The notes under the pieces were generated by a model. The model made no database searches. It was not told where the DNA came from and saw nothing but the letters and a program-made list of their open reading frames with translations. Positions 5,694 through 6,284 of a stretch of DNA of 6,284 bases are shown one piece after another; within the stretch, counting starts at the first letter, position 1, and every line of letters begins with the position of its first letter. The position numbers and the translations under genes are program-made. This stretch comes from Chryseobacterium gleum. GTDB taxonomy: Bacteria > Bacteroidota > Bacteroidia > Flavobacteriales_D > Crocinitomicaceae. The stretch covers positions 1 to 6,284 of the forward strand of contig CALPUT020000152.1 in NCBI GenBank assembly GCA_943326825.2, given 5' to 3'.

Positions 5694-6284
5694 TCATTCC
5701 GTCTAAGATACGTTTTACTTTAACGAAACATTCTTCATACTCTTTTTCAGGATCGGATAGAATTGTAATAGCACTTCCAACAGAACAAGTTAATTTTTTG
5801 TTCTTTTTATTATAAAGCAATGTTCGGATAACTACATTGAAATCAAAATCACCATTTGGTTTTATGTAACCCATTGTTCCAGAATATAATCCTCGGGTGA
5901 ATGATTCATGTTCTTCGATTAATTCCATGACTCTTTTTTTTGGAGCACCGGTCATTGAGCCCATAGGAAATGTGGATTTAATGATATCAGTAAAAGAGAT
6001 AGAAGGTTCAATCTCGCATGAAATTTTAGAAATCATTTGATGCACTGTTTCATATGAATAAATTTCACAGAGTTCATCAACTTTTACACTGTTTTTAGAA
6101 GCAATTTTTGATAAATCATTTCTAACCAGATCTACAATCATCACATTTTCTGATCTTTCTTTTGGATCATTCTTTAACTCATTGATTAACTGATTATCTT
6201 CTTCTTCAGTTTGACCTCTTTTTTTGGTTCCTTTGATTGGCTCAGAACTTAATTTTAAATTTTGTTTTTTAATAAAACGTTCTG
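5686..6284 (-). CDS. pabB: Aminodeoxychorismate synthase component I PabB, N-terminal part beyond the right edge
   Basis: The frame is open to the right edge; 198 C-terminal residues are visible (first whole codon at 6282), about 40-45% of a typical PabB. It belongs to the chorismate-binding family. PIKGT (lysine codon at 6232-6234) is the motif that sets PabB (Lys, the nucleophile) apart from anthranilate synthase TrpE (usually PIAGT). Further family marks are ENVMIVDLVRNDLS, YETVHQM, FPMGSMTGAPKKR, RGLYSGTMGY and FNVVIRTL. With a glutaminase partner (PabA) it turns chorismate into 4-amino-4-deoxychorismate for p-aminobenzoate and folate. A methionine or GTG inside the visible part (for example at 6144) is not the start, since conserved sequence continues upstream. 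The gene is the first visible member of the pabB-tilS-rsmF operon; its promoter is outside the window. Confidence 0.9.
   Translation of the reverse strand, partial: ERFIKKQNLKLSSEPIKGTKKRGQTEEEDNQLINELKNDPKERSENVMIVDLVRNDLSKIASKNSVKVDELCEIYSYETVHQMISKISCEIEPSISFTDIIKSTFPMGSMTGAPKKRVMELIEEHESFTRGLYSGTMGYIKPNGDFDFNVVIRTLLYNKKNKKLTCSVGSAITILSDPEKEYEECFVKVKRILDGMNE

Noticed and set aside
5686..6144. Reading pabB as a complete 152-codon gene starting at 6144
   Set aside because: The start would be a GTG within the conserved ENVMIVDLVRNDL block, and PIKGT and other family sequence continue in frame upstream to the edge. The gene is cut by the window, not truncated.

Overview
The window looks like chromosomal DNA of a Bacteroidota member, probably a flavobacterium. 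It is strongly AT-rich. No start codon is preceded by a convincing Shine-Dalgarno sequence. The best promoter match has the Bacteroidota -7 form TAnnTTTG. The protein set (stand-alone MnmD, an m5C rRNA methyltransferase with a C-terminal PUA-like domain, TilS and PabB) fits that phylum. This placement is inference; no rRNA or other decisive marker is present.

Layout. Bases 1-1469 (minus strand, running off the left edge) encode a cytoplasmic multi-PAS protein whose C-terminal output is not visible. A 240-base AT-rich gap with several inverted repeats separates it from a single-domain receiver (CheY-like) gene at 1710-2093, also on the minus strand and lying upstream. A 272-base divergent intergenic region (2094-2365) carries a palindrome, a hairpin and promoter-like boxes. 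It leads to mnmD on the plus strand (2366-3031). mnmD converges on a tightly packed minus-strand operon read from the right edge: pabB (partial), tilS and an rsmF-like gene, with overlaps of 8 and 4 bases.

How the genes work together. MnmD and TilS modify the wobble base of tRNAs, and the RsmF-like enzyme modifies rRNA. PabB makes the p-aminobenzoate precursor of folate, and the folate-dependent MnmE-MnmG reaction produces the substrate of MnmD. The receiver and the PAS protein look like two parts of one dispersed two-component or phosphorelay system.

The most notable structure is at 3027-3090. Two related 26-base quasi-palindromes, one GC-rich, face each other across the convergent gene ends. 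One contains the mnmD stop codon. The other encodes the last residues of the RsmF-like protein. No mobile element, CRISPR array, tRNA or rRNA was seen. Apart from this repeat pair and the LOV-like second PAS domain, the window is ordinary housekeeping and signalling sequence; I see no clear new system.
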